Assembly: GCA_001789645.1 (NCBI GenBank)
Contig: MGAG01000026.1
Location: forward strand, 21,488 to 59,782
Direction: 5' to 3'
Length of the DNA stretch: 38,295 nucleotides
Origin: Candidatus Roizmanbacteria bacterium RIFCSPLOWO2_01_FULL_37_12
Lineage (GTDB): Bacteria > Patescibacteriota > Microgenomatia > UBA1406 > GWC2-37-13
Below the pieces are notes generated by a model. The model worked only from the letters and a program-made list of their open reading frames with translations, had not been told where the DNA came from and ran no database searches. Shown piece after piece: positions 8,493 through 17,215 of this stretch. The position numbers and the translations under genes were made by a program. The stretch's first letter is position 1. Each line of letters opens with the position of its first letter.

Positions 8493-8522
8493 TTTACCGA
8501 ATAAACCATTTTTTGCTATAAT
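8493..8522 (+). promoter_or_regulatory. Sigma70-type promoter for the 142-aa exported protein
   Basis: TTTACC (8493-8498), 18-bp spacer, perfect TATAAT (8517-8522). The start codon is 20 bp beyond the -10. Confidence 0.6.
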
Positions 8523-8542
8523 TTTATTATACATAAGATAAA

Positions 8543-8971
8543 ATGAAAAAATTAATTTTGATTATTATTTTGCTTTTTTTATTTTTAGCCAAAACAACTC
8601 AGGTTGTCGAGGCAAAATTATTGCCAAGATTTAGAACCGTTTCTAAAAAGGGAGTCGGTTTCTCAAGCGGAGTTGTAGTGAGTCCAAGACTGAGGCCAGA
8701 CAGAAAAGCCCTGAATGTTTTTTTTAATAATTTAAGCAAGGCTAAAAATATCACCTATACTTTGATTTATCAGACAGACGGTAAAGATGAAGGAATCAGC
8801 GGTTCAATCGATTCCTCTTCCGGCAACTCAACAACCAGAGAATTACTTTTTGGAACCTGTTCTGCCGGTGTCTGTCGTTATCATACAAATTTATCCGGTA
8901 TGAAATTAGAGATCGAAACGACGCTGTTAAATGGAAAAAAGACTTTAAAAAGATTTAAAATAAGAGCGTAA
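8543..8971 (+). CDS. Secreted protein of unknown function
   Basis: 142 aa with a clear Sec signal peptide (MKKLILIIILLFLFLAKTTQ, probable cleavage after VVEA at about residue 24). The mature part is small and beta-rich, with repeated short strands (ITYTLIYQTDG, GISGSIDSSSGNS) and two cysteines close together in GTCSAGVC that could form a disulphide outside the cell. No known catalytic motif. I recall similar short secreted proteins in Microgenomates genomes but know no function. It converges on the flippase gene with a 27-bp overlap of 3' ends. Confidence 0.6.
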   Translation: MKKLILIIILLFLFLAKTTQVVEAKLLPRFRTVSKKGVGFSSGVVVSPRLRPDRKALNVFFNNLSKAKNITYTLIYQTDGKDEGISGSIDSSSGNSTTRELLFGTCSAGVCRYHTNLSGMKLEIETTLLNGKKTLKRFKIRA

Positions 8972-10219
8972 TTTATCTTTGAGGTAGATTGAAAAATATA
9001 AGAGTATTATTCCTAAGGAAAAAAAGATATTTAATCTTATTACATTGAGTATATTCTTCTTTATAAGAAAAAGCCCCAGAAGGTATAGGGGAGTAAAAAG
9101 GGGAAGAATTAAGGCTGCTTTGCTTTCTTTTGCCAAATAATAATTATTAAGATAAACAAGTACTGCATATAAAGCCCCAAACACACTGGCATAACTTAGA
9201 AACGGAAGTAATAAATTAAATTTATTACCAAAAAATATATTAATTAGTGTTTGGGGAAAAAAACTATAGATAACATAACTCACAAAAAAAACCAAGAATA
9301 GGATTATCAGAGAAAGTTTGAGAGTAAGCGAGTGATTTGAAGACTGAGATTTTGCAGAGTAAAAAATAAAACTTATTGAGATAAGCGGACCTAATGCATA
9401 GAGAATTAACTTGGAGAATATCGACCAGGATGCATAAATACCCGCCTCAAAAGAAGTCAGATATTTTTTAACATAAATGACGTCGGCGTTGTTTAAAAAA
9501 GTCAGAGACAGAGTTGACAGGAAAATCAGCTGGAAATTTCTATTTTTGAAAACACTAATGACGTTTCGGGAGATTTTTCGAATTTTTAATCCTGAAATTT
9601 TTGCGACTTTTGCTTTCAAATAATAATAACTTACAACTGGGAAAAAAACAGATGACAGAATTAAGAAAAAAAGAATAATAAGCAAGCTGTTAAGACTAAT
9701 TAAAATAGAAAAAGCCCCGAGCAATTTTATTAGAGCGGTTATGATTCCGAATAAAGAAAAAGCAAAAAAGTAGCGCAAACCGGGCAGGGCTCCGTTATAA
9801 AATGAGCCGAAGTAACCAAGAAAAACCAGAATAATCAACGTGAAAGACGTCTCAAGGGAGAGATTTGTTTGACTGGAAATCAAGGGAACAATCAAGATTA
9901 AAGCCAAAAACAGCCAAACTATTTTTTTCATCCGCAGCTTAAAAGATTGTTCGATGGAAACTACATAAGGGAGTTCATTGGCGGTTTTCTCTCCGATTTT
10001 TTTAATTATATAAGACGAAAAGACCACGGTCGGAGTTAAAGCAATATTGGTATAAGAAAACATGGTGCTGATTTCACCATATCCCTTTGGACCAAGCCCG
10101 CGGCCAATCATAAAATTAAATATATAATTGAGTAAATTCACCAAAAACGACGTAAGCAGAAAATAAACACTTCCTTTAAAAAATTCATTTGCCCAGATTT
10201 TTTTTGCAGTTTTAAGCAT
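8945..10219 (-). CDS. Wzx-type polysaccharide/lipid-linked oligosaccharide flippase
   Basis: 424 aa, almost entirely membrane helices (about 12-14), the size and hydrophobic profile of MOP-superfamily Wzx flippases. The N-terminus has the family pattern: KGSVYFLLTSFLVNLLNYIFN followed by a G-R-GLGPKGYGEIS turn. It would move undecaprenyl-linked sugar units across the cytoplasmic membrane, consistent with the aminotransferase and glycosyltransferases upstream in the window. ATG start. Divergent from lepA with a 62-bp shared intergenic region. Confidence 0.8.
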   Translation of the reverse strand: MLKTAKKIWANEFFKGSVYFLLTSFLVNLLNYIFNFMIGRGLGPKGYGEISTMFSYTNIALTPTVVFSSYIIKKIGEKTANELPYVVSIEQSFKLRMKKIVWLFLALILIVPLISSQTNLSLETSFTLIILVFLGYFGSFYNGALPGLRYFFAFSLFGIITALIKLLGAFSILISLNSLLIILFFLILSSVFFPVVSYYYLKAKVAKISGLKIRKISRNVISVFKNRNFQLIFLSTLSLTFLNNADVIYVKKYLTSFEAGIYASWSIFSKLILYALGPLISISFIFYSAKSQSSNHSLTLKLSLIILFLVFFVSYVIYSFFPQTLINIFFGNKFNLLLPFLSYASVFGALYAVLVYLNNYYLAKESKAALILPLFTPLYLLGLFLIKKNILNVIRLNIFFSLGIILLYFSIYLKDKLRSYFKSF

Positions 10220-10257
10220 TGGTTCAGTATAACATGATGAATTAGTCGTAATTAAGT

Positions 10258-10263
10258 TATAAT
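10258..10263 (+). promoter_or_regulatory. Probable lepA -10 box
   Basis: Perfect TATAAT 18 bp before the lepA ATG; no good -35 at 16-18 bp spacing, so activity is uncertain. Confidence 0.35.
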
Positions 10264-10281
10264 GTGATTTAAACTTAAAAG

Positions 10282-12144
10282 ATGAACAATATTCGAAACT
10301 TTGCCATCATCGCTCACATAGATCATGGTAAATCAACTTTGGCCGATCGATTTTTGGAAATAACAGGTGTAGTTACTGCCGGAAAACACGAAGAGCAGTT
10401 GCTTGATCGAAATCCTATTTCCAGGGAGAGAGGCATAACTATAAAATTAGCACCAGTTAGGATGGAATATAGAAGCAAGGGATTAGGTTTAGAAGCCAGT
10501 ATGGAAAGTGGAAATATGAATTTGGAAAAAAAACCTGCTTCACAACCCCAAATACCTAACCAGCTTCCAATCCCAGATACTTATATTTTGAATCTAATAG
10601 ATACTCCGGGACATGTTGATTTTTCCTACGAGGTTGACAGAACCCTGTCCTGCGTGGAGGGTGTTATTCTCTTAGTCGATGCCACACAAGGCATTCAGGC
10701 GCAGACCATAGCAAACGCCTATAAGGCTATTGAAAAAAACCTGGTAATCATTCCCGTTATAAACAAAATCGATTTGGCAAATGCCTACGTTGAGACTACT
10801 AAAAAACAATTAGTCGACTTTTTGGGAGTGGATTCTGCAGAGATTTTTGAAATTTCAGCCAAGACCGGTAAAAACGTCGATCAATTATTAGAATCGATTG
10901 TTAAAAAAATACCTCCTCCTCTATTGAATCATCAGGATTTGATAGATATTAAAAAAAACCCTGAAGATTCGGACCAAAGGCAGGCTTTAATATTTGATTC
11001 ATATTACGACCCGCATCGGGGGGTAATCACTTTTATCAGAATTTTTTCTGGAAATTTCAAAAAAGGATTAAAAGTAAGCCTTGCGTCTAATTCAGAAAAA
11101 TTTGAAGTCTTGGAGGTTGGCTATTTTTTACCAGAGTTAAAACAGTCAGATAATTTAGGAAACGGTGAAATTGGGTATGTTGCTACAAACCTCAAGGATA
11201 TTCATCAAGTGAGAATTGGTGATACCGTTGTTGATGAGAAGGGAACTTTGCCACCGCTGCTTGGTTATAAAAAAGTTAAACCAATGGTATTTGCGTCAAT
11301 TTTTCCTACTGATACTGGCGACTATCTCAACCTAAAAAAGGCATTGGAAAAATTGTATTTGAGCGATTCTTCTCTGGAGTTTTCGACGATTTACAGCAAA
11401 GCCTTAGGGACTGGTTTTCGTGTAGGTTTTTTGGGACTTCTTCATGCCGAAGTGGTAAGGGAGCGTCTGGAAAGGGAATTCAATCTCGATTTGGTTTTAA
11501 CTCCTCCCAATGTTGATTACCGTATTGATAACAATCGGCAGCAATACGGTAAATATCTAGAACCAATCGTGAAAATAATGATTTTAACGCCAGAAAAATA
11601 TTTAGGTAGCGTGATGAGTCTTTGCCAAGAATATCGGTCTAAGTTCGTTACGATGGACAATAAAAGCCAGGTTTCTATTGTCTATGAGATACCTCTGTCT
11701 GAAATGATTTCAGGTTTTTACGATAACTTAAAAAGTGTGAGTTCGGGATACGCTTCGGTTGATTGGGAATTTATCGAATACCGTGAAGTCGAAGCAGATA
11801 AACTTTCATTACTATTAAACGGTGAAACGGTGGAAGAATTTTCCGAAATAATTGTCAAGCAAAGAGCTTTTGCTAAAGCCCAATTTTTGGTAAAAAGATT
11901 GAAAGAGCTGATTCCGAGGCAGCAATATGAAGTAAAAATCCAGGCTCAATACAAAGGAAAAATTATTGCCTCAGAGCGGATTGCTCCCTTTCGAAAAGAT
12001 GTGACAAAAAAACTTTACGGAGGTGACAGATCCCGTAAGGATAAACTTCTGGATAAACAAAAAGAAGGTAAAAAAAAGTTAAAGATGATAGGTAGAGTTG
12101 AGATACCAAAAGAAGCTTTTTTGAAACTGTTTAAATCGCGTTAA
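10282..12144 (+). CDS. lepA: Elongation factor 4 (LepA), back-translocating GTPase
   Basis: 620 aa. Start motif NIRNFAIIAHIDHGKSTLADR (P-loop), RERGITIK switch I, DTPGHVDFSYEV switch II, NKIDLANA and SAKTGKN G4/G5. The LepA-specific C-terminus is present (IPRQQYEVKIQAQYKGKII, RKDVTKKLYGGDRSRK, EGKKKLKMIGRVEIPKEAF). It acts on stalled or mistranslocated ribosomes. It is about 20 residues longer than usual because of a hydrophilic insertion at about residues 64-99 between the switch I strand and YILNLIDTPG, where the family normally has about six residues; the DNA there (10471-10578) is repeat-like. Its 3' end overlaps the converging miaA by 4 bp. Confidence 0.95.
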   Translation: MNNIRNFAIIAHIDHGKSTLADRFLEITGVVTAGKHEEQLLDRNPISRERGITIKLAPVRMEYRSKGLGLEASMESGNMNLEKKPASQPQIPNQLPIPDTYILNLIDTPGHVDFSYEVDRTLSCVEGVILLVDATQGIQAQTIANAYKAIEKNLVIIPVINKIDLANAYVETTKKQLVDFLGVDSAEIFEISAKTGKNVDQLLESIVKKIPPPLLNHQDLIDIKKNPEDSDQRQALIFDSYYDPHRGVITFIRIFSGNFKKGLKVSLASNSEKFEVLEVGYFLPELKQSDNLGNGEIGYVATNLKDIHQVRIGDTVVDEKGTLPPLLGYKKVKPMVFASIFPTDTGDYLNLKKALEKLYLSDSSLEFSTIYSKALGTGFRVGFLGLLHAEVVRERLEREFNLDLVLTPPNVDYRIDNNRQQYGKYLEPIVKIMILTPEKYLGSVMSLCQEYRSKFVTMDNKSQVSIVYEIPLSEMISGFYDNLKSVSSGYASVDWEFIEYREVEADKLSLLLNGETVEEFSEIIVKQRAFAKAQFLVKRLKELIPRQQYEVKIQAQYKGKIIASERIAPFRKDVTKKLYGGDRSRKDKLLDKQKEGKKKLKMIGRVEIPKEAFLKLFKSR

Positions 12145-13151
12145 ACTTTTCTCCATTTTATGTTTTTATCTGTTTTCATAAACGTGTACTGTCTTTTTGC
12201 ATATTGTACTTCTTTGTTAATCCATAATTGAATTGCCGTATCAAAATCTATTGCACCTTTAAGGTACATCATTAGTTGTTGGTAGCCGATGGTTTTGAGA
12301 CCGGGATCTGTTTCGGAATAACCCATTTTAAGAAGTTTTTTGACTTCAGCGACTGCTCCGTGTTTTAGCCTCTCCTCCACTCTTTTTTCGACAGACCGTT
12401 GAAGCAAATCTTTATTTTTAAATTTGAGACCGAAAAATTTAATTTGCATATTTTCCAAACTCAACTTTTTAGTTAAAAGTAGTTTTTCATTAGTTTTAGA
12501 GCCTTGTGTCTGAATTTCTAACCCCAGAGGTTGGACATAACGTCTTTTTGCTCTAGATTGTAAGATTTCAATTTTTCTTATCAAGCGTTGGGGATTGTTT
12601 CTTTCGCTTTGACTTAATTGACTAATTAATTGAGTCGAATGTTTTGCTAATATTTTTTGTAACTCATCGACAGATTTATCCTTGAGTTTTATCCGGAGTT
12701 TCCAGTCGGGTGGTATATTCTCGGTATCTACTCCATAGAGCAAATGTTTCAGATAAAAATATGAGCCTCCGATAATAATAGGTGTTTTGCCTCGACTTTT
12801 AAGACTGTTTATCACATAGAGCGCACACTGTTTGAAGTCAAATGAGGAGAAATACCGGTCAGGTTTTACTATGTCATACAGCCATAAATTGGTAAAAACT
12901 GGTAAAAACCGAGCTGAAAAGTTGTTAAATTTGGTAAGAACCGGAAAAAATCCGATAGAGAAATTATTTAATTTGGATTCTTCGATAAATTTTGTTTTTC
13001 CGACATCCTTACCGGTAATTACGTTCATGTATTTATAGATTTGACGCGAGTCGCAGTTAACAATTTCTCCACCATGCTTTTGAGCCAATTTCAGAGCCAG
13101 GGATGTTTTTCCGGTTGCGGTTTGACCTGTTATAACAATAATATCTTGCAT
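12141..13151 (-). CDS. miaA: tRNA dimethylallyltransferase (MiaA)
   Basis: 336 aa. Transfers a dimethylallyl group to N6 of A37 in tRNAs reading UNN codons. Visible motifs: P-loop GQTATGKTSLAL, CDSRQIYKYMNVITGKD (substrate-binding DSxQ), GGSYFYLKHLLYG, the RNPQRLIRKIEI region, and the C-terminal TDPGLKTIGYQQLMMYLKG. It carries an extra 28 residues at 60-87 made of two copies of a 14-residue unit (K-[LF]-NNFS-x-x-F-[FL]-PV-[LF]-T), encoded by a 42-bp tandem duplication at 12891-12974. It follows folD by 6 bp and is the last gene of the gyrB-ppa-gyrA-folD-miaA run. Confidence 0.93.
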   Translation of the reverse strand: MQDIIVITGQTATGKTSLALKLAQKHGGEIVNCDSRQIYKYMNVITGKDVGKTKFIEESKLNNFSIGFFPVLTKFNNFSARFLPVFTNLWLYDIVKPDRYFSSFDFKQCALYVINSLKSRGKTPIIIGGSYFYLKHLLYGVDTENIPPDWKLRIKLKDKSVDELQKILAKHSTQLISQLSQSERNNPQRLIRKIEILQSRAKRRYVQPLGLEIQTQGSKTNEKLLLTKKLSLENMQIKFFGLKFKNKDLLQRSVEKRVEERLKHGAVAEVKKLLKMGYSETDPGLKTIGYQQLMMYLKGAIDFDTAIQLWINKEVQYAKRQYTFMKTDKNIKWRKV

Positions 13152-13157
13152 TGCAGA

Positions 13158-14024
13158 CTATAAGTGCAGTTTGGCGGCGTCAATCAAATTTTTGAAGAGA
13201 TACAAAACGTCAATCGGGCCGACGCCTCCCGGAGTTGAAGTATAAAATCCAGCAATATTTTTTACTTCTCTTTCATCATAATCCCCTTTTAATCTGCCTT
13301 TCTCTCGCCGTAATCCTATATTAATTAGCGTAGTTCCCGGTTTTAACATCTCGGGAAATAATATTTTTTTACCGACGGCCGTGATGATCACATCAGCTTC
13401 TTTGTAATATGAGTGCGGATCTGGAGTCTGTGAATTTACATTGATAAAATTAACTCTGGCCTCAGTCAATGTCTTTCCGATTGGTCGGCCGCCGGTAACT
13501 CCGCGACCCACCAACACAACCCGTTTGTTTCTAAAAAGTTTCTTGAAGGGTCCTCTTTCTTTCTGTATATCTATTATCAGCTCTTCACCACTGCGCGGTT
13601 TGGCATAAATATATTTTAAGACAGTTAGAATCGCCAGTCCGATCGGCGGCAGATATGTAGTTTTACGCTTATGTCCTTCTATTTCTTTGACTGTTGGAAT
13701 ATACTCATAAAGACTTTCAGTCGATAGTTGCGCGGGAAGCGGTTGTTGAATAATAATACCTGTCGTTTTCGGGTCCTGGGATTTTTCCTTGATTTTATGC
13801 ATGAATTCTTCAAAAGACGGAGTAGATTTTAGGTGGACAAGCTCAAATCCGATTCCCAGTTTTTTGGCGATTTTAGCTTTGATTCTGACATAAGACAACT
13901 GTTCTCCGGCTTGCCCAACAAGAAAGGTGGTTAATTTCAATGCCTTTTTTTTCCGGAGTTTTTTAGCTTCTTTTTTAAGTATTTTTTCAATCGTAGAGAT
14001 TATTTTCTTGGCAGGAATTTCCAC
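13158..14024 (-). CDS. folD: Bifunctional methylenetetrahydrofolate dehydrogenase/cyclohydrolase (FolD)
   Basis: 288 aa, normal length. Interconverts 5,10-methylene-, methenyl- and 10-formyl-tetrahydrofolate. The catalytic-lysine region reads SYVRIKAKIAKKLGI, followed by IIQQPLPAQL (canonical VQLPLP), the NADP loop VVLVGRGVTGGRPIGKTL (GRG rather than the common GRS), and STPGGVGPIDVLYL (canonical PGGVGPMT). Lies 12 bp after gyrA and 6 bp before miaA, so co-transcribed with them. Confidence 0.93.
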   Translation of the reverse strand: MEIPAKKIISTIEKILKKEAKKLRKKKALKLTTFLVGQAGEQLSYVRIKAKIAKKLGIGFELVHLKSTPSFEEFMHKIKEKSQDPKTTGIIIQQPLPAQLSTESLYEYIPTVKEIEGHKRKTTYLPPIGLAILTVLKYIYAKPRSGEELIIDIQKERGPFKKLFRNKRVVLVGRGVTGGRPIGKTLTEARVNFINVNSQTPDPHSYYKEADVIITAVGKKILFPEMLKPGTTLINIGLRREKGRLKGDYDEREVKNIAGFYTSTPGGVGPIDVLYLFKNLIDAAKLHL

Positions 14025-14036
14025 CTCTTCATTTTA

Positions 14037-16544
14037 TCATACAAGAGCTGCGCTTACAACCCGATCCTCTTTTTCGGAAAAGCGCATCAGTATAACCCCT
14101 TTAGCAGTTCTTGAGCGTGATGGGATAGCTTGGAGAGGAATTTTTACCACCTGTCCTTTTAGGCTGGTTATTATCGCCGTTGATCTTTCCGGATTAATAA
14201 TCTGGACGAAACAGATTTGTCCTATTTTCTGGTCTACAGATGCAATTTTTACCCCCTTACCGCCGCGATGCTGACCTTTGAAAAATGAAAGTTTGGTTTT
14301 TTTCCCGACGCCTTTTTCGCCGAGAACCAAAATATTTTTTTTGAATTCTTCATTGGAAAATACGTCTGCTGCAGTAACCTGATCTGATTTATCAAGTTCC
14401 ATTCCCTTAACCCCGATTGAGGAGCGGCCGGTCGGTCTAATTTCCGATTCTTTGAAGACAATAGCTTTTCCTCCCTGGGAAGTTAGGATAACATTGGCTT
14501 TTCCGTCGGTAAGATTAACCCACAAGAGGCTGTCTTGAGGTTCCAATTTGATAGCTATAATTCCGTTGGAGCGAATGTTGGCAAAATCGGCAAACGGGGT
14601 TTTTTTGACGGTTCCCAGTTTGGTCGCCATCAAGACAAAATGACCGTCAGTTTTTTCTGCGGATGTTTGATCATAAGTTAGAATTGAAGTTACTTTTTCG
14701 TCCGGTCGCAGAGTAAGCAAGTTTTGCATAGCCTTACCTTTTGAGGTTCTTGAACCTTGGGGAATATCCCAGATGCGTGTCTGGAAAATTCTCCCTTGGT
14801 TGGTAAAGTAAAGGACGTAATCATGAGCCATAGCCGAGGTAATAAAGTAAACATTATCGGTTTCTTTTGTTTCGATGCCGGATACTCCTTTGCCTCCCCG
14901 ATGTTGTACTCTGAATGTCTCACGAGGTATCTGTTTAATATAGCCTTCCTTGGTCATAACGACGATGACCTCTTTATTTTCAATCAGCTGTTCATCAGTG
15001 ATCTCGCCGGGTTTTGATTTGATGACTTTGGTTCTTCGATCATCGCCGTATTTTTTCTTTAGTTCGAGTAATTCATCTTTTATAACTTTAAGAATTTTAA
15101 AAATATCTTTAAGCAATGATTCGAGATAACCGACCAGTTTCTTTAGCTCTGTGAGTTCAGCCTCAATTTTGTCCCGCTCCAGTCCTGTCAGACGCTTAAG
15201 CTGCATGTCGAGTATGGCCTGTGCCTGGATGTCGCTGAATTTGAACTTTTTTATTAAATTTAATTTTGCCGTAGGTTCATTCTCAGATTTTTTTATGATT
15301 TCAATGACCTCGTCTATATGATCAAGCGCTATAAGATAGCCTTCCAGAATATGTGCGCGGGCCTTTGCCTGCTTAAGGTCATATTCGGACCTGAGAATTA
15401 CCATGTTTACTCTGTGTTTCAGATACTGTTCCAAAATTTGTTTAAGTCCCAGGGTCTGCGGGATACCGTCAACCAGAGCAACAATATTAACGGGGAAAGA
15501 GGTCTGAAGTTCGGTAAATTTAAAAAGATTGTTGAGTACTTTTTTATAGGAGGCGTCCCGTTTAAGCTCGATGACGACTCTGATTCCATCCCGGTCCGAC
15601 TCATCTCTCAGGTCGGAAACTCCGACAATTTTTTTGTCGTTAACCAGATGGGCTATTTTTTCGACAAGATTGGCCTTATTGACTTGATATGGAAGCTGGG
15701 TTATCACAATAGAGCTTCTGCCACGATCTAATTCTTCTTCCTCGATTACCCCGCGGATAAGAATTTTACCTTTTCCGGTTGCGTAGACCTGTTTAATGTC
15801 GTTTATGCCGTAGATTACGCCATGAGTCGGAAAATCAGGTCCTTTAACAAATTCAAGGAGTTGTTCCAGATTGGCGTTATAATATAGATTAAACATATCT
15901 TTTTTGGCATCTTTTAAAATATTTTTACTTTTTTCTTCCGGACCGTTGAGCAGAGCTTTATCTATCATCAAATTGATAGCATCAACCAGCTCGGTTAAGT
16001 TATGCGGTGGTATTTTGGTCGCCATTCCGACAGCAATCCCTTCCGCGCCCATAAGAAGCAGATTGGGAAGTTTAGACGGAAGAAATACAGGTTCCTGTAA
16101 ACTCCCGTCAAAATTATCGATAAACTTAACCGTGTTTTTATCGATATCGACCAGAATTTCCTCGGCAATTTTGGCGAGTTTAACCTCGGTATATCGCATG
16201 GCGGCGGGAGGATCTCCGTCGATTGAACCGAAATTTCCCTGACCACGAATCAGCGGGTATCGCATGGTAAAATCCTGAGCCATGCGTGCCAGCGCTTCGT
16301 ATACGGGTGCGTCGCCATGAGGGTGATATTTACCTAAAACCTCACCGACTACTTTGGCGGATTTTGAATAACGTCCGCCGAAGGTAAGTCCCAACTTGTG
16401 CATAGCGTAGAGTATTCGGCGATGAACCGGCTTTAAACCGTCTTTTACATCGGGAAGTGCACGGGAAACTATTACGCTCATGGCGTAATCAAGGTAAGCC
16501 CGTTTCATTTCGGATGCAATATCAGTATTTTGGATATTTGACAT
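14037..16544 (-). CDS. gyrA: DNA gyrase subunit A
   Basis: 835 aa. Breakage-reunion subunit: [18 protein letters not shown], the winged-helix segment around [13 protein letters not shown], and the catalytic tyrosine Y118 in AAMRYTE. Two QHRGGKG boxes are present, one near residue 555 (the GyrA box that allows DNA wrapping, so gyrase rather than topoisomerase IV) and one near 765 in the beta-pinwheel. The acidic C-terminal tail is absent. Positions equivalent to E. coli S83, A84 and D87 are A79, P80 and E83. It is flanked by ppa 86 bp upstream and folD 12 bp downstream on the same strand. Confidence 0.97.
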   Translation of the reverse strand: MSNIQNTDIASEMKRAYLDYAMSVIVSRALPDVKDGLKPVHRRILYAMHKLGLTFGGRYSKSAKVVGEVLGKYHPHGDAPVYEALARMAQDFTMRYPLIRGQGNFGSIDGDPPAAMRYTEVKLAKIAEEILVDIDKNTVKFIDNFDGSLQEPVFLPSKLPNLLLMGAEGIAVGMATKIPPHNLTELVDAINLMIDKALLNGPEEKSKNILKDAKKDMFNLYYNANLEQLLEFVKGPDFPTHGVIYGINDIKQVYATGKGKILIRGVIEEEELDRGRSSIVITQLPYQVNKANLVEKIAHLVNDKKIVGVSDLRDESDRDGIRVVIELKRDASYKKVLNNLFKFTELQTSFPVNIVALVDGIPQTLGLKQILEQYLKHRVNMVILRSEYDLKQAKARAHILEGYLIALDHIDEVIEIIKKSENEPTAKLNLIKKFKFSDIQAQAILDMQLKRLTGLERDKIEAELTELKKLVGYLESLLKDIFKILKVIKDELLELKKKYGDDRRTKVIKSKPGEITDEQLIENKEVIVVMTKEGYIKQIPRETFRVQHRGGKGVSGIETKETDNVYFITSAMAHDYVLYFTNQGRIFQTRIWDIPQGSRTSKGKAMQNLLTLRPDEKVTSILTYDQTSAEKTDGHFVLMATKLGTVKKTPFADFANIRSNGIIAIKLEPQDSLLWVNLTDGKANVILTSQGGKAIVFKESEIRPTGRSSIGVKGMELDKSDQVTAADVFSNEEFKKNILVLGEKGVGKKTKLSFFKGQHRGGKGVKIASVDQKIGQICFVQIINPERSTAIITSLKGQVVKIPLQAIPSRSRTAKGVILMRFSEKEDRVVSAALV

Positions 16545-16560
16545 AAATTTACTTTGTCTT

Positions 16561-16620
16561 GCTGAATTTATTCAGCAACTTTATTTTTTTAATTGCAGAT
16601 CCCGAAACCAAGTTCGGGAT
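16561..16620. repeat. Two small hairpins between ppa and gyrA
   Basis: GCTGAA-TTTA-TTCAGC (16561-16576) and ATCCCGAA-ACCAAG-TTCGGGAT (16599-16620). The second resembles a common dispersed intergenic palindrome. Neither has a T-tract on the minus strand after the stem, so they may be RNA-processing or repeat elements rather than terminators. Confidence 0.5.
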
Positions 16621-16630
16621 GACAAAACAA

Positions 16631-17143
16631 TTATTTTAGAGATTTACTTACCGCTTTCAAAGCTTCACTTTTTCCGAGAAAGCTTTTTGTCTTAACCCAT
16701 TTTCCCGGTTCGAGTTCTTTGTAATGATTAAAATAATGCTGAATTTTTTTCTTGAGTGTTTCGTCAAGGTCATCGATGTCTTCTATGTTTGCGAAAAAAG
16801 GATCGACTTTTTTAAGAGGCACTGCGATGATTTTGGTATCAATTCCGGCTTCGTCCTCCATTTCCAGCATTCCGACGACACGAGACGGTATAACAGTTCC
16901 AGACTGCACAGAATATGTGGCGATTACTAAGACATCCAAAGGGTCGCCGTCCTCGCCGTGCGACTGGGGGATAAAGCCATAGTTGCCCGGGAAAGCCATA
17001 GAGGTGAAGGCGAATCTGTCAACATGGATAAATCCGTCTTTCTTATCCATTTCGTATTTAATAAAAGATCCCTGCGGAATTTCCACTACGACATTTATCT
17101 CTTCCGGCGGATTTTTACCGGCTGAAAGTTTTTTTAAGTCCAT
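16631..17143 (-). CDS. ppa: Inorganic pyrophosphatase (family I)
   Basis: 170 aa, the normal bacterial size. Cleaves pyrophosphate to drive biosynthetic reactions. The signature DGDPLDVLV supplies metal-binding aspartates; others are in EDEAGIDTKIIAV and DIDDLDE. The substrate-binding KYEMDKKDG and NYGFIPQS segments are intact. It lies between gyrB (72 bp upstream) and gyrA, an arrangement without an obvious functional link. Confidence 0.95.
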   Translation of the reverse strand: MDLKKLSAGKNPPEEINVVVEIPQGSFIKYEMDKKDGFIHVDRFAFTSMAFPGNYGFIPQSHGEDGDPLDVLVIATYSVQSGTVIPSRVVGMLEMEDEAGIDTKIIAVPLKKVDPFFANIEDIDDLDETLKKKIQHYFNHYKELEPGKWVKTKSFLGKSEALKAVSKSLK

Positions 17144-17145
17144 AA

Positions 17146-17214
17146 TTATAATTGTTATAACCCTAAACCAATTCCAAGATCGGTTCAGGGCAAGAATTTA
17201 TAATTGTTATAACC
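17146..17214. repeat. 17-bp direct repeats around a short hairpin between gyrB and ppa
   Basis: TTATAATTGTTATAACC occurs at 17146-17162 and 17198-17214, with an imperfect inverted repeat between the copies (CCTAAACC against GGTTCAGG). Read on the minus strand each copy contains TATAA-type words, but the copy near ppa is too close to the ATG to be an ordinary -10. Confidence 0.5.
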
Positions 17215-17215
17215 G

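Noticed and set aside
13927-14274. 115-aa frame on + across the folD/gyrA junction
   Set aside because: Antisense to two conserved genes and without any family signature.
15318-15731. 137-aa reading frame on + inside gyrA
   Set aside because: Lies wholly opposite the conserved gyrA coding region, with no motif of its own; a shadow frame.
16599-16620. Rho-independent terminator after ppa
   Set aside because: A good hairpin, but no T-tract follows on the minus strand; better described as a dispersed palindromic repeat.
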